A stretch of 31,327 nt of DNA from TCS-49 sp964442515 (GCA_964442515.1 CAYUAC010000006.1:1-31327); one strand, 5' to 3'. Numbered from the stretch's first letter, positions 8,084-16,575 are shown. A program made the numbers and translations. The notes: generated by a model not told the origin, from the sequence alone.

Positions 8084-8466
8084 CAAAACCGCACTCCCAT
8101 ACACTCTTGCTGCAGATACGTCCTGTCATTTCTCAAAGACGGCCAAAAGGGAAAGCTTCTGCACTGGGCCGGTCTGGCTTCGTAGATACTGCATGTTTTG
8201 GTATCCGTGTCAAAAAAGATACAGCGGTAATTCTCTTCTGCCAGCTTGACCTCTGCCAGGCTGTAGCCAAAAACGATCTTTCTGGCATACTCGTATTTGA
8301 CCTGTTCTTTGCTGATGCCAAGATACGAAGCGATCGCTTTCATCTCTTTGGCGTCTACCCGGACGTTGCCGCTTTGGCCCGTGCAGCATTTTCCGCCGCA
8401 CTGCGCACACGCGCCGGGATCAAAAACAAAGTCAAACCCCTTTTGTGTTATCAACCCATATTCCAT
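8083..8466 (-). CDS. YkgJ-family cysteine-cluster (zinc/iron-chelating) protein
   Basis: The 127-residue protein carries the cysteine pattern of the YkgJ / CxxCxxCC family: CAQCGGKCC at about 20-28, then further cysteines at YRCIFF, KTCSIYEARPAQCRSFPFWP and ECMG. Members are thought to bind zinc or an iron-sulfur cluster; biochemical roles remain poorly defined. It starts at the ATG at 8466 and overlaps the SDR gene by one base, so the pair forms a two-gene operon divergent from the RND permease. No catalytic function is claimed. Confidence 0.85.
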   Translation of the reverse strand: MEYGLITQKGFDFVFDPGACAQCGGKCCTGQSGNVRVDAKEMKAIASYLGISKEQVKYEYARKIVFGYSLAEVKLAEENYRCIFFDTDTKTCSIYEARPAQCRSFPFWPSLRNDRTYLQQECMGVRF

Positions 8467-8494
8467 ATTATAACTTTCATTAACTATTTTTAAG

Positions 8495-8504
8495 TAAAAT
8501 TATA
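8495..8504. promoter_or_regulatory. Overlapping divergent -10 elements between YkgJ/SDR and the RND permease
   Basis: The 65-base gap between the divergent starts holds TAAAAT at 8495-8500 for the + strand. On the - strand, TATAAT reads from 8504 to 8499. Each gives a leader of roughly 20-30 bases. The ribosome binding site AGGA at 8522-8525 precedes the RND ATG. The two promoters overlap physically, so they may compete. Confidence 0.5.
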
Positions 8505-8531
8505 CACAAATTTCCTCCCTTAGGATGACGT

Positions 8532-11500
8532 ATGTTTGATAAATTTTTACGATTTTTTCTTGTAAACGCCAGGCTCAATTATCTGCTTTTTGTTCTGATC
8601 TTCGCCCTTGGCGTGTACGCTTATATCAATACCCCAAAAGAGATTTTTCCCACCTTTGAACTGGACAAGATTTCAGTCAGCGGCAGCTACAGCGGTGCCA
8701 GCGTGGATATCTTGGACAAGATGGCCGTCAGCGAGTTAGAAGATGATTTTAAAAGCATTGACGGAATCGTGGAGATGAATACCGAAATCAGCCCCGGACG
8801 CTTCAGCATCGTCATGGAACTGCAAAAGGGAAAAAACCGCTACAATATCGCCGATAAGGTCAAAGACGCCGTCGCGCTGAACAAAAGCGATCTGCCAAGT
8901 GACATGGATGAACCCACCGTGCGCGTCATCGAATCCAGCCGCAACCTGATGGATATCACCCTGCTTTCAAAAAACAAAGACACTACAGAACTCAAAACGA
9001 TGGCCAAAGAGCTTGAAAGCCGGCTGATGGGAATCAACAATATCGCCGAAGTCACCATCTACGGCGACAGTGATATGCATTACGAAGTCCTGCTGCACGA
9101 TGGCAGGATCAACGCGCTGGGCCTTAATAAGCAAAACGTCATCGATGCCGTAAGCTCACTTTCTTATACCTTTCCCGTGGGCAAGATCGAAGACAGCAGC
9201 ACCAAGCACTACTACGTCTCAACCGACAACGGTCCCAAAACGGCCAAGGCTTTTGAGGATTCGGTTATCACCGTAGGAGGCAAAAAACTCAAAGTCGGCC
9301 AGGTCGCTCAAATCCAAAAACGGTACGAGGACGCTTCTACCCTCTTTAGCGTAGACGGCAAGCAGGCGATGAACGTGGTTGTAAAGCAGGATGAAGACGG
9401 CAACGCGATTGAGATCGACAAAAACATCCAGGCTCTGGTAGCCCAGCTGAATAAAAACAAAGAGGGCATAGAATATCTGATCAAAGACAATGACAGCGAA
9501 CGCATCAAAGACAGGCTCAATATCGTGATTTCCAATATCCTGCTTGGCATTATCCTGATCACGCTTTTAGTGATGCTGCTTGTCAACGTCCGGCTGGCGC
9601 TGATTATTGCCATCGGTATTCCCACCTCTTTCGTGATCGGGGCGCTGTATTTTTATCTCAGCGGCTACACGATCAACATGGTTTCGCTGGTTGGGGTGCT
9701 TATCGCCCTTGGTATTATCGTCGATGACGCGATCGTGGTCAGTGAAAATATCCAGCAGCACTTAGAAGAGGGTTACGGTCCCAAAGACGCCGCACTGCTT
9801 GGGGCCAAGGATATGTTCAAACCCGTCACCCTGGCCACCTTTACCACACTGTTTTCTTTTATCCCCATCCTTATGATCAGCGGCACGCTCGGCGAAGTGA
9901 TCAAACTCATCCCGATCGCGTTTTCAGCCCTGGTGATCGCCTCGCTGATCGAATCGTTTGTCTTTTTACCCATCCACGCATCACACATTCTTAAAAACAA
10001 AAGCAGAGTGCTTTCCTGGGCAAAAATCAACGAACTCTACAGTAAAGTCATTCACCTGCACGTCCGTTACAAAAAGACGTTTTTGCTTGTATTTATCATC
10101 ATGGTCCCTGTTTTGACCCTCACGGCGATCAAGTCTTCCAAGTTTCAAATGTTTCCCAGCTTTGACGCCAGCAGCGTCAATATCACGATCAAGCATGATG
10201 TCAATACCAAAGTCGAAGAAACCTTTGAAACCGTCAGCAAGATCGAAAAAGACCTGCTGGGCCTCAAAGATGAGTATGCTATCGATTCGGTCTCCTCGGT
10301 TGCGGGATACAGACGAAACCAGTCCGGGGAGGGCGAAAGTTACCCCTATGTTTCCTTTATTACTATCGAATTGCACAAGCTCAAACCCGATAACTTCGTT
10401 GACAAATACATTACACCCTATCTGAGTTTTTACTATGATGAAAAGGGTCGCAGCAGGGAGATGAAAAGTCAGGAAATATCACGGCAGCTGCGCTCATTTT
10501 TGGAAGAGAAAAATTACAAAGACAACTTTAACTTAAAAGAGATAAGCGTCTTAGAACGGCGTGTGGGTCCTGTAAAAACGGATGTACAGATCGGTCTGTC
10601 CCACGCAAACACACAGCTGCTTTCAGAAAAGCTGGACGAACTCAAAGGCAAAATCAGCAAGCTAGAGGGGATCAAATCCGTCACCGACAACGCGACGCTT
10701 GGCGTAGATGAAATCAAACTCAAAGTCAACGAATACGGTCAGAAGCTGGGTATCACCGAAGAGTTTTTAGGCTCGTTTTTAGTCAATTCATACCTCAACA
10801 GGCAGATCGCGACCAGCTTTGACAGCGATGATATGCTTGAGATTAAAACCGAAAGTATGTACAAAGATGATTTTAACCGCTTCAAGCGGTTTCGCATTCC
10901 TCTTGACGATGGCCGCTACGTACGTCTGGAAGAGGTAGCGCAACTGAAAGTAAAACACAACTTTGAAAAGATCGAAAAGGATATGGGCAAGGTCAACTTC
11001 TACGTCTACGCCAACGTCGATACCGACACGATTACGGCAACAGAAGTCCTCGATGCCATCAGACCCTACCTGCAGCAGCTGCAACAGGAGGGGATTGAAC
11101 TGAATATGAAAGGCGAGCAGGAGAAAAAGCAGGATCTTAAAAACGATATGCTAAGCGCCTCTTCCCTGTCAATCATGCTCATTCTCATTGCGATGCTGTA
11201 TATGTTCAACTCTTTCAAGCAGGCCTTTATCGTGATGAGCGTTATCCCCTTTTCGCTGCTTGGTATGCTGATTGGCCACATGATTATGGGAATGAATCTG
11301 ACCATGCCCTCAATCATCGGTACTCTGGGCTTAGCAGGGGTTGTGATCAATGACGGCATCATTATGATGAACTATCTGCGCCGCTCCAAAACACTGGAAG
11401 AGATGTTTGACAATGCCAAAAGACGTTTCCGTCCCATTATTCTGACCACGCTGACCACGCTGATCGGACTGTCTTCGCTGATCTTTTTCCCCACCGGACA

Positions 11501-11615
11501 GGCAGCGATCTTTCAACCCATGGCTGTGGCCCTTGGCTTTGGTCTGGCGTGGGGAACGGTGCTGAATCTGCTGTATCTGCCCGCCCTGTTTGCGCTGACG
11601 CATAAGCTCAAATAA
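8532..11615 (+). CDS. RND-superfamily efflux permease (AcrB/HAE-like inner-membrane subunit)
   Basis: The 1027-residue length and two-fold repeated layout (TM1, large periplasmic loop, TM2-6, TM7, second loop, TM8-12) fit a proton-driven RND exporter. Proton-relay aspartates D398-D399 are in TM4 (GIIVDDAIVVSENI). The equivalent TM10 segment reads GVVINDGIIMMNYL with N940-D941, where AcrB has a lysine, so it belongs to a different RND branch from AcrB. Pumps of this family normally work with a membrane-fusion protein and a TolC-like channel, but neither is encoded nearby: upstream is the divergent YkgJ/SDR pair and downstream is a convergent unit. Substrate is unknown; drugs, lipids or metals are possible. 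Confidence 0.9.
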   Translation: MFDKFLRFFLVNARLNYLLFVLIFALGVYAYINTPKEIFPTFELDKISVSGSYSGASVDILDKMAVSELEDDFKSIDGIVEMNTEISPGRFSIVMELQKGKNRYNIADKVKDAVALNKSDLPSDMDEPTVRVIESSRNLMDITLLSKNKDTTELKTMAKELESRLMGINNIAEVTIYGDSDMHYEVLLHDGRINALGLNKQNVIDAVSSLSYTFPVGKIEDSSTKHYYVSTDNGPKTAKAFEDSVITVGGKKLKVGQVAQIQKRYEDASTLFSVDGKQAMNVVVKQDEDGNAIEIDKNIQALVAQLNKNKEGIEYLIKDNDSERIKDRLNIVISNILLGIILITLLVMLLVNVRLALIIAIGIPTSFVIGALYFYLSGYTINMVSLVGVLIALGIIVDDAIVVSENIQQHLEEGYGPKDAALLGAKDMFKPVTLATFTTLFSFIPILMISGTLGEVIKLIPIAFSALVIASLIESFVFLPIHASHILKNKSRVLSWAKINELYSKVIHLHVRYKKTFLLVFIIMVPVLTLTAIKSSKFQMFPSFDASSVNITIKHDVNTKVEETFETVSKIEKDLLGLKDEYAIDSVSSVAGYRRNQSGEGESYPYVSFITIELHKLKPDNFVDKYITPYLSFYYDEKGRSREMKSQEISRQLRSFLEEKNYKDNFNLKEISVLERRVGPVKTDVQIGLSHANTQLLSEKLDELKGKISKLEGIKSVTDNATLGVDEIKLKVNEYGQKLGITEEFLGSFLVNSYLNRQIATSFDSDDMLEIKTESMYKDDFNRFKRFRIPLDDGRYVRLEEVAQLKVKHNFEKIEKDMGKVNFYVYANVDTDTITATEVLDAIRPYLQQLQQEGIELNMKGEQEKKQDLKNDMLSASSLSIMLILIAMLYMFNSFKQAFIVMSVIPFSLLGMLIGHMIMGMNLTMPSIIGTLGLAGVVINDGIIMMNYLRRSKTLEEMFDNAKRRFRPIILTTLTTLIGLSSLIFFPTGQAAIFQPMAVALGFGLAWGTVLNLLYLPALFALTHKLK

Positions 11616-11645
11616 AGAGCATATCTATTCTAAGATAAACTCTTT
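11614..11645. terminator. Possible AT-rich convergent terminator
   Basis: An interrupted stem is formed by AAAGAG (11614-11619) with CTCTTT (11640-11645) and an inner TATCT/AGATA pair around a six-base loop. It spans the junction of the RND and PhyH stop codons. The stem is AT-rich, so the call is weak. Confidence 0.3.
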
Positions 11646-12359
11646 ATATTCAGCGCTTCTGGTATTTGCAAGGGGTTTATTGGAAAGCGCCCGTACGGTA
11701 TAAACAAAAGAAAGCTTGGGTTCTTCGGTGGTGTTTTCTCCCGCCGCGTGCAGTAACTTGGCGTGAAACAGTACCACATCGCCCTGCTTCAGTTCATAAT
11801 GCACCCGTTTTTTTATCAACTCTTGATTGATTGCCAAGTCTTCTCTGAAGCGTTTGTTTTCGTCAAAGCGGCGGGGGTCAAGCTCCATTGTATGGCTGCC
11901 GGGGATAAACTCCAGTACGCCGTTTTCCCGCGTTTCGCTGCCAAGGGCCAGCCATACGCTGATAAGATCACTGTTTTGATAAGACCAAAAGCGTATATCC
12001 TGATGCCACTCGGTTCGCGAGGTACGCGAGGACATTTTGGTCATAATGGAGTTGTGGTGGGCTGTGATCAGTACCGGGCTTTGGCCAAGCAGCTGGCGCA
12101 AAACGGGTCTGATTTTGCGTTCGCGCATCCATTTGGCAAAGACCTCATCGCGGTCATACACCTGCCGAAGCCTGCGAAGCACGGGTTTGCCGTCAATGCC
12201 CAGATACGCCTGTTCACTTTCATAGGGTTCTTCCATCGCCTGCATATGCTCTTTTGTTTTTTGGACGATATCTTCACACACCTGCCCCTTGGCAAATCCG
12301 GGCAGCAGCAAAAATCCTTTATCGTCAAACTCTTTGATCTGTTCTTCACTCAGACGCAT
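11625..12359 (-). CDS. Phytanoyl-CoA dioxygenase (PhyH)-type Fe(II)/2-oxoglutarate oxygenase
   Basis: The 244-residue protein shows the facial-triad pattern of PhyH enzymes: H119-x-D121 (EWHQDIRFWSY) and a distal H204 (KLLHAAGEN). An SVWLALGSETRENGVLEFIPGSH core is characteristic of the double-stranded beta helix. The usual 2-oxoglutarate-binding arginine is not obvious just after H204; K215 or R223 may serve. The family hydroxylates varied small molecules, and the substrate here is unknown. I chose the ATG at 12359 over an in-frame start at 12401 because AAAGGAG lies 9 bases upstream. The gene overlaps the end of the yihY-like gene by 14 bases, so it is the last member of the 15246-11625 operon. 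I do not recall PhyH from this spot in Helicobacter or Campylobacter, so it may be a lineage-specific addition. Confidence 0.85.
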   Translation of the reverse strand: MRLSEEQIKEFDDKGFLLLPGFAKGQVCEDIVQKTKEHMQAMEEPYESEQAYLGIDGKPVLRRLRQVYDRDEVFAKWMRERKIRPVLRQLLGQSPVLITAHHNSIMTKMSSRTSRTEWHQDIRFWSYQNSDLISVWLALGSETRENGVLEFIPGSHTMELDPRRFDENKRFREDLAINQELIKKRVHYELKQGDVVLFHAKLLHAAGENTTEEPKLSFVYTVRALSNKPLANTRSAEYKEFILE

Positions 12360-13134
12360 TTTCACGCGCTCCTTTGGAATATTTTTCATGCAAAATCGCA
12401 CACATTTTCAACCCGTACAGATAAATGATCCAGGAAACATACAGCCACAAAAAGAAAAACAGCACCATACTAAAAGAGCCGTACAAGGACGTATACGCTT
12501 TGTTATACATCACGTAGTAGATATAAACGCTTTTGCCGATATACCATACCAGTGAACTGACAAAGGAACTGATAAAGACCGCTTTGTATAAAATCGTTTC
12601 ACTGGTGGAAATCTTGTAGGCTACAAAAAAGGTCGCCCACACGATCAGATAGGGCAGCACAAAAGACAGATCAAAGCCCGTATAATCCCCAAACACCGCG
12701 GACAGGTAAAACGATACGCCAAGAGCGATTGGCATCAGGGTCATAAAGGTCCAGTACGTAGAGAGCATATTCCAGATGCTTTTTTTCCTGACCTTAAAAA
12801 TCTTTGCGACCACGTATTCGTAATTGTCAAAAAACATCGCAGTGGCAAACAGCGCGTAGATCAGTCCGAAAATCCCCATCGTTGAGGAGTTTTCTAAAAA
12901 CATGTCGATATAGACGCCAAGCTGTTCATTTTTCACCGGAATCACGTTTTGCAGTAAAAACTGCTCAATCTGGCCGTAATACTGTTCAAAGCTGGGCAGT
13001 GACGTGGCGATGGAAAACCCGATCATCATCAAAGGCACGATCGAAAAGATCGTGTAAAAACTCAGGCTGGAGGCAAAATAGGTCAGTTCATCTTCAAACA
13101 GCTTGAGAATAAACCTCCAGATTTTGTCTTTCAT
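12346..13134 (-). CDS. YihY/BrkB-family inner-membrane protein (formerly annotated as ribonuclease BN)
   Basis: This 262-residue integral membrane protein has about six hydrophobic segments and the family's N-terminal motif (LTYFASSLSFYTIFSIVPLM). YihY proteins were once called RNase BN in error; their actual function is not settled and transport has been proposed. The ATG at 13134 overlaps the glcD stop as TGATG, favouring it over a TTG one codon upstream. The glcD-yihY order matches what I recall as Cj1213c-Cj1212c in C. jejuni. Confidence 0.87.
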   Translation of the reverse strand: MKDKIWRFILKLFEDELTYFASSLSFYTIFSIVPLMMIGFSIATSLPSFEQYYGQIEQFLLQNVIPVKNEQLGVYIDMFLENSSTMGIFGLIYALFATAMFFDNYEYVVAKIFKVRKKSIWNMLSTYWTFMTLMPIALGVSFYLSAVFGDYTGFDLSFVLPYLIVWATFFVAYKISTSETILYKAVFISSFVSSLVWYIGKSVYIYYVMYNKAYTSLYGSFSMVLFFFLWLYVSWIIYLYGLKMCAILHEKYSKGARENASE

Positions 13135-14516
13135 CAAAGCCCCATTTTACCCGGATTGAGTATCCCTTTTGGATCAAAAGCGTGTTTGATACGGCGAAAC
13201 AGTTCCATCTCGGCGTCACTGAAGGCTAAGGGCATAAACTCGGCCTTAGCCAGGCCGATGCCGTGTTCACCGCTGAGGGTACCTTCTAACTCCACCGTTT
13301 TTTTAAAAATTTCTTCGATGGCTTTATGCCCGGCTTCAAGCTGGGCCGGGTCGCTTGCGTCTTTGACCATGACGTTGGTGTGGACGTTGCCATCGCCTGT
13401 ATGGCCAAAACACGGCACGTTTACGTCGTATTTATCCGCCACGGCGTATATGGCTTCCAGCAGCGCCGGCAGTTTGCTTCTTGGAACGGTGATATCTTCG
13501 TTGAGCTTTTTATTGCCATACACTGAGAGGCTGGGGCTGACGTTTCGCCTGGCAAACCAGATATCGTTTGCCTGACTCTCATCCCCGGCGATTGTAAACT
13601 CGCTGCAGCCGTTATTGTCAAAAGAAGTTTTGATAATGTCAAGCTGGGCGTCTAACTCTTCTTCACTGTTGCCGTCCACATCGGTGATAAGTATCGCGCC
13701 GGCATCTTGTGGCAAGCCTTTGTGAAATTTTTCTTCCACCGCCTGAATGCTGAGGCGGTCCAAAAACTCCATCGCCACGGGGGTGACGCCTGCAGCCATC
13801 GTTTTATACACCGCATCCATCGCGCTGTGTACGTTAGGAAAGATCCCCATCGCCGTTTTTTTCATCTGTGGCTTGGCGATAAGCTTGAGCGTAATCTCGG
13901 TAATCACCGCAAGCGAGCCTTCGCTGGCAGTCAGGATGCCTGCGATATTAAAACCCGCGACATCCTTGATCGTTTTCTTGCCCGCACGGATGATTTCACC
14001 GCTTGGCAGCACCGCGCGCAGAGCCATGACGTAATCTTTGGTGATCCCGTACTTGGCCGCGCGCATCCCGCCCGCGTTTTCACTGACGTTGCCGCCGATA
14101 GTGGAATACTCCTGGCTGGCCGGATCGGGCGGATAAAACAGACCGACCTCTTCTACGGCCTTTTGCAGCTCCATATTGATCACGCCCGGCTGCACGCGCG
14201 CCACCATGTTTTGCATATCGATTTCCAGAATCTGATTCATATGCTTTTGCATCGCCAGTACGATCCCGCCGCTTTTTGGCAGACTGCCGCCGGTAAATCC
14301 GCTTCCGGCTCCCCTGGTAGTCACGTAGATACCGTGTTCGTTGCAATAAGCAAGCACCTTTGCAACATCGTCTTCATCTCTTGGAAACACCACCGCTTCG
14401 GGAGCAAACTTCATGCGCGTAGCGTCATAGCTGTACGCGATCAGGTGGGCTTTGTCACAAAGCACGTTTTCTTCACCCGTGATTTGTTGCAAATTGACAA
14501 TATCGTTACTGGTCAT
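13134..14516 (-). CDS. glcD: GlcD-type FAD-linked 2-hydroxyacid oxidase/dehydrogenase
   Basis: The 460-residue flavoprotein has the PCMH-type FAD-binding domain (VTTRGAGSGFTGGSLP at about 65-80, STIGGNVSENAGG, and GFNIAGILTASEGSLAVITE). Its C-terminal FAD-oxidase domain contains HTGDGNVH and SGEHGIGLAK. The class oxidises D-lactate, glycolate or D-2-hydroxyglutarate and passes electrons to the respiratory chain. The exact substrate is undetermined, and no GlcE or GlcF subunit is present nearby. AGGAAG lies 5 bases before the ATG. The start overlaps the end of the secreted-protein gene by 11 bases and the stop overlaps yihY by one base, so all are probably co-translated. Confidence 0.92.
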   Translation of the reverse strand: MTSNDIVNLQQITGEENVLCDKAHLIAYSYDATRMKFAPEAVVFPRDEDDVAKVLAYCNEHGIYVTTRGAGSGFTGGSLPKSGGIVLAMQKHMNQILEIDMQNMVARVQPGVINMELQKAVEEVGLFYPPDPASQEYSTIGGNVSENAGGMRAAKYGITKDYVMALRAVLPSGEIIRAGKKTIKDVAGFNIAGILTASEGSLAVITEITLKLIAKPQMKKTAMGIFPNVHSAMDAVYKTMAAGVTPVAMEFLDRLSIQAVEEKFHKGLPQDAGAILITDVDGNSEEELDAQLDIIKTSFDNNGCSEFTIAGDESQANDIWFARRNVSPSLSVYGNKKLNEDITVPRSKLPALLEAIYAVADKYDVNVPCFGHTGDGNVHTNVMVKDASDPAQLEAGHKAIEEIFKKTVELEGTLSGEHGIGLAKAEFMPLAFSDAEMELFRRIKHAFDPKGILNPGKMGL

Positions 14517-15246
14517 CTTTGCTTCCTAGTAAATGCAGGTAATATTTGTCGTAATTATCTTCGTACACATTTTCCTCACCCAGCACCTCCTGACGGAACA
14601 GATCATAAAACGCGACAAAAAGCGTACCCAGATCAGACCCGGGTTTTTGCAACTGCATATAAAAAGGCATCATCCGCTTGTCGCCGCTGTTGATGGGTTC
14701 AACAGAGAGGATTTCAAAACTGTTGACATCGATAAAATACCCCATATCCGCCGTTACAAGATAGATCAGACCGATAGCGTTTTGGTTGCAGTACTCTTGC
14801 AGTATACGCCTGTTTGGCAGTTCGCGGCCTTCATTCATTAGCGTAAAAGCAAGCAGATCGGGATTGACAAAATCAATATCCCCGTAACGTTCCTGCGCAC
14901 GCTTAAACGTCGACTCGTTTGGTACAATCAGCAAACTTCTGTTGTACAGATACCCCATGATCACCTTATCCCCGACAGCCGGTTTTGTGGCGATTGCGGG
15001 AAGTTTGGGGTTTTTGACCATTTTAGAATCCACGATTTTGGCCGTATTGCCCCCGGTTGCCACAATCGCGGCGACGATGGCTTTATTATCCTCGGCGTAG
15101 GTGTGGATAACAACGCCGCTGATACCTTTGACATACTCTTTGTTTAAAATAACCTGCTTGCCTTTTACTTCCTTTACGGTCGTATTGCTTGCCTGCACCG
15201 CAAATAAAGACGCAGCAGCGAAAAACAGCGAAATAAGAACTCTCAT
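14506..15246 (-). CDS. Secreted protein with PgbA-like (plasminogen-binding N-terminal) domain
   Basis: The 246-residue protein begins with a signal peptide (MRVLISLFFAAASLFAVQAS). The body (KGISGVVIHTYAEDNKAIVA, then VGDKVIMGYLYNRSLLIVPN and VNPDLLAFTLMNEGRELPNR) resembles the N-terminal domain of Helicobacter PgbA/PgbB. Helicobacter HP0508 (PgbA) sits between HP0506 (an M23 peptidase) and HP0509 (glcD) in my memory, the same order as here. In a free-living organism plasminogen binding is unlikely to be the ancestral role, and a periplasmic or cell-wall function linked to the divergent M23 enzyme is more plausible. I chose the ATG at 15246 over a longer frame at 15303 because it starts the signal peptide. 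The PgbA-specific C-terminal lysine-rich tail appears absent. Confidence 0.65.
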   Translation of the reverse strand: MRVLISLFFAAASLFAVQASNTTVKEVKGKQVILNKEYVKGISGVVIHTYAEDNKAIVAAIVATGGNTAKIVDSKMVKNPKLPAIATKPAVGDKVIMGYLYNRSLLIVPNESTFKRAQERYGDIDFVNPDLLAFTLMNEGRELPNRRILQEYCNQNAIGLIYLVTADMGYFIDVNSFEILSVEPINSGDKRMMPFYMQLQKPGSDLGTLFVAFYDLFRQEVLGEENVYEDNYDKYYLHLLGSKDDQ

Positions 15247-15319
15247 TATCTTTTTGCCCTTTATAAATTGGCAAAACCTCCGATTATACGGTAGCTTTTG
15301 CATTGTTTTTAATGCAGAT

Positions 15320-15341
15320 ATTATAGCACAATTGCTATAAT
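15320..15341. promoter_or_regulatory. Symmetric divergent extended -10 promoters on a 9-bp inverted repeat
   Basis: ATTATAGCA (15320-15328), CAAT and TGCTATAAT (15333-15341) form a perfect 9-bp inverted repeat with a four-base spacer. Each arm, read outward, is an extended -10 (TG-C-TATAAT). The + arm serves the M23 gene (leader about 25 bases, AGGA before the ATG at 15373). The - arm serves the PgbA-like operon (leader about 65 bases). Each -35 position would fall within or just beyond the other promoter. Confidence 0.65.
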
Positions 15342-15372
15342 TGCAACTTGATCACACAAAACAGGATTTTTC

Positions 15373-16575
15373 ATGCGCTTGGTACTTTTTATATTCATAA
15401 TTTCAACATTTTTAACCGCCGATACCATCAAAAGCGGCTACTGGGAAAAGGGACAGACACTTTTAACATTTTTTGAAGAATTTAACATTCCGCAAAAACT
15501 GTATTACAGCCTCCCCCAAAAGGATCAGGAATCAGCCGCATCGATTCAGTCGGGTACACGCTATTTTGTCGCCAAGGATGACAACGACCGTGTAACGCAG
15601 CTTTTGCTCCCTATCAGTGATGAATTGCAAATCCGGGTTTATTTCAAAGATGATAAATACCACTTCACCACTACGCCGATTTCATACACCACAATGCAAG
15701 ACACCTTTGTGATCACTCTGGAAAACTCGCCCTATTACGATATTGTCAAACACACCGGTCTTAAAGAGCTGGCCGATGAGTTTGTGGCCATTTTCAAACA
15801 CAGTATTAATTTTTCCAGAAATATTCGAAAGGGTGACAAACTCGTCATCAGCTACAAACAGAATATGCGCCTTGGCAAACCCCACGGCAAACCCGAAATC
15901 AAAATGGCGATGATTGAAACCAACAAACGCCCCCATTACCTGATCAACTACAATGACCGCTATTATAATAAAGAGGGAACCGAGGTTCAGGGATTTCGTA
16001 TTATACGGCCCGTAGCCGCGGCGCATTCCTGGATCAGTTCGCATTACAGTAAAAAGCGGTGGCACCCGATATTAAAACGCTACAGGGCGCACCTGGGCGT
16101 CGATTTTGCGGCCAATTCCGGGACCCGCATCAAGGCCGCGGCTTCCGGCAGAGTCGTTTTCAAAGGACGCAAAGGCGGCTACGGCAATACAATAATCATC
16201 GATCACGGCAACGGGTTTCGCACGCTGTATGGGCATATGAAAGGTTTTAGAAGCGGTATCTACAACGGCAAACGCGTTTACGCGGGCCACACTATCGGCT
16301 ATGTGGGATCAACGGGACTGAGTACCGGACCGCACCTGCATCTGGAACTGCAGCGAAGAGGCCAGCGCATCAACCCGCTCAACGTCGTCAAGGTCGCAAC
16401 AGACAAACTCAGCGGCGAGGAAAAAAAGCGTTTTAACGCGCACCTGCAAACCCAGATTGAAACCATCAATCAAGCCGTAGCGGCAAACAGAACTCCGGAT
16501 AAGATCGAAATCCTGCCCGATTCGCAGCAAACCACGCTTGTTGCCCAGCACCAAAACAGCGAGCAGAATCTTTAA
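15373..16575 (+). CDS. M23-family (LytM) periplasmic peptidoglycan endopeptidase, Csd3/HdpA-like
   Basis: The 400-residue protein has an N-terminal hydrophobic signal (about 1-16), two small N-terminal domains and a LytM zinc-peptidase domain (about 205-335). The zinc and catalytic residues are intact: H240-x3-D244 (HLGVDF), H288 (YGHM) and H321-x-H323 (HLHLEL). Length, layout and location next to the PgbA-like and glcD genes match Helicobacter HP0506 (HdpA/Csd3), which trims and cuts peptidoglycan cross-links and affects cell shape; this link rests on recall. It stops on a TTAA shared with the stop of the opposite HD-GYP gene, so there is no intergenic terminator. The polar C-terminal tail (340-400) is likely disordered. 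Confidence 0.9.
   Translation: MRLVLFIFIISTFLTADTIKSGYWEKGQTLLTFFEEFNIPQKLYYSLPQKDQESAASIQSGTRYFVAKDDNDRVTQLLLPISDELQIRVYFKDDKYHFTTTPISYTTMQDTFVITLENSPYYDIVKHTGLKELADEFVAIFKHSINFSRNIRKGDKLVISYKQNMRLGKPHGKPEIKMAMIETNKRPHYLINYNDRYYNKEGTEVQGFRIIRPVAAAHSWISSHYSKKRWHPILKRYRAHLGVDFAANSGTRIKAAASGRVVFKGRKGGYGNTIIIDHGNGFRTLYGHMKGFRSGIYNGKRVYAGHTIGYVGSTGLSTGPHLHLELQRRGQRINPLNVVKVATDKLSGEEKKRFNAHLQTQIETINQAVAANRTPDKIEILPDSQQTTLVAQHQNSEQNL

Noticed and set aside
11763..12428. 221-codon open frame on the + strand
   Set aside because: Antisense to the PhyH-type gene whose catalytic motifs are clear; composition is shadow-like.
13707..14693. 328-codon open frame on the + strand
   Set aside because: It lies antisense to glcD and the end of the PgbA-like gene; its translation is rich in H, R and F with no domain pattern, a typical shadow of a conserved gene.
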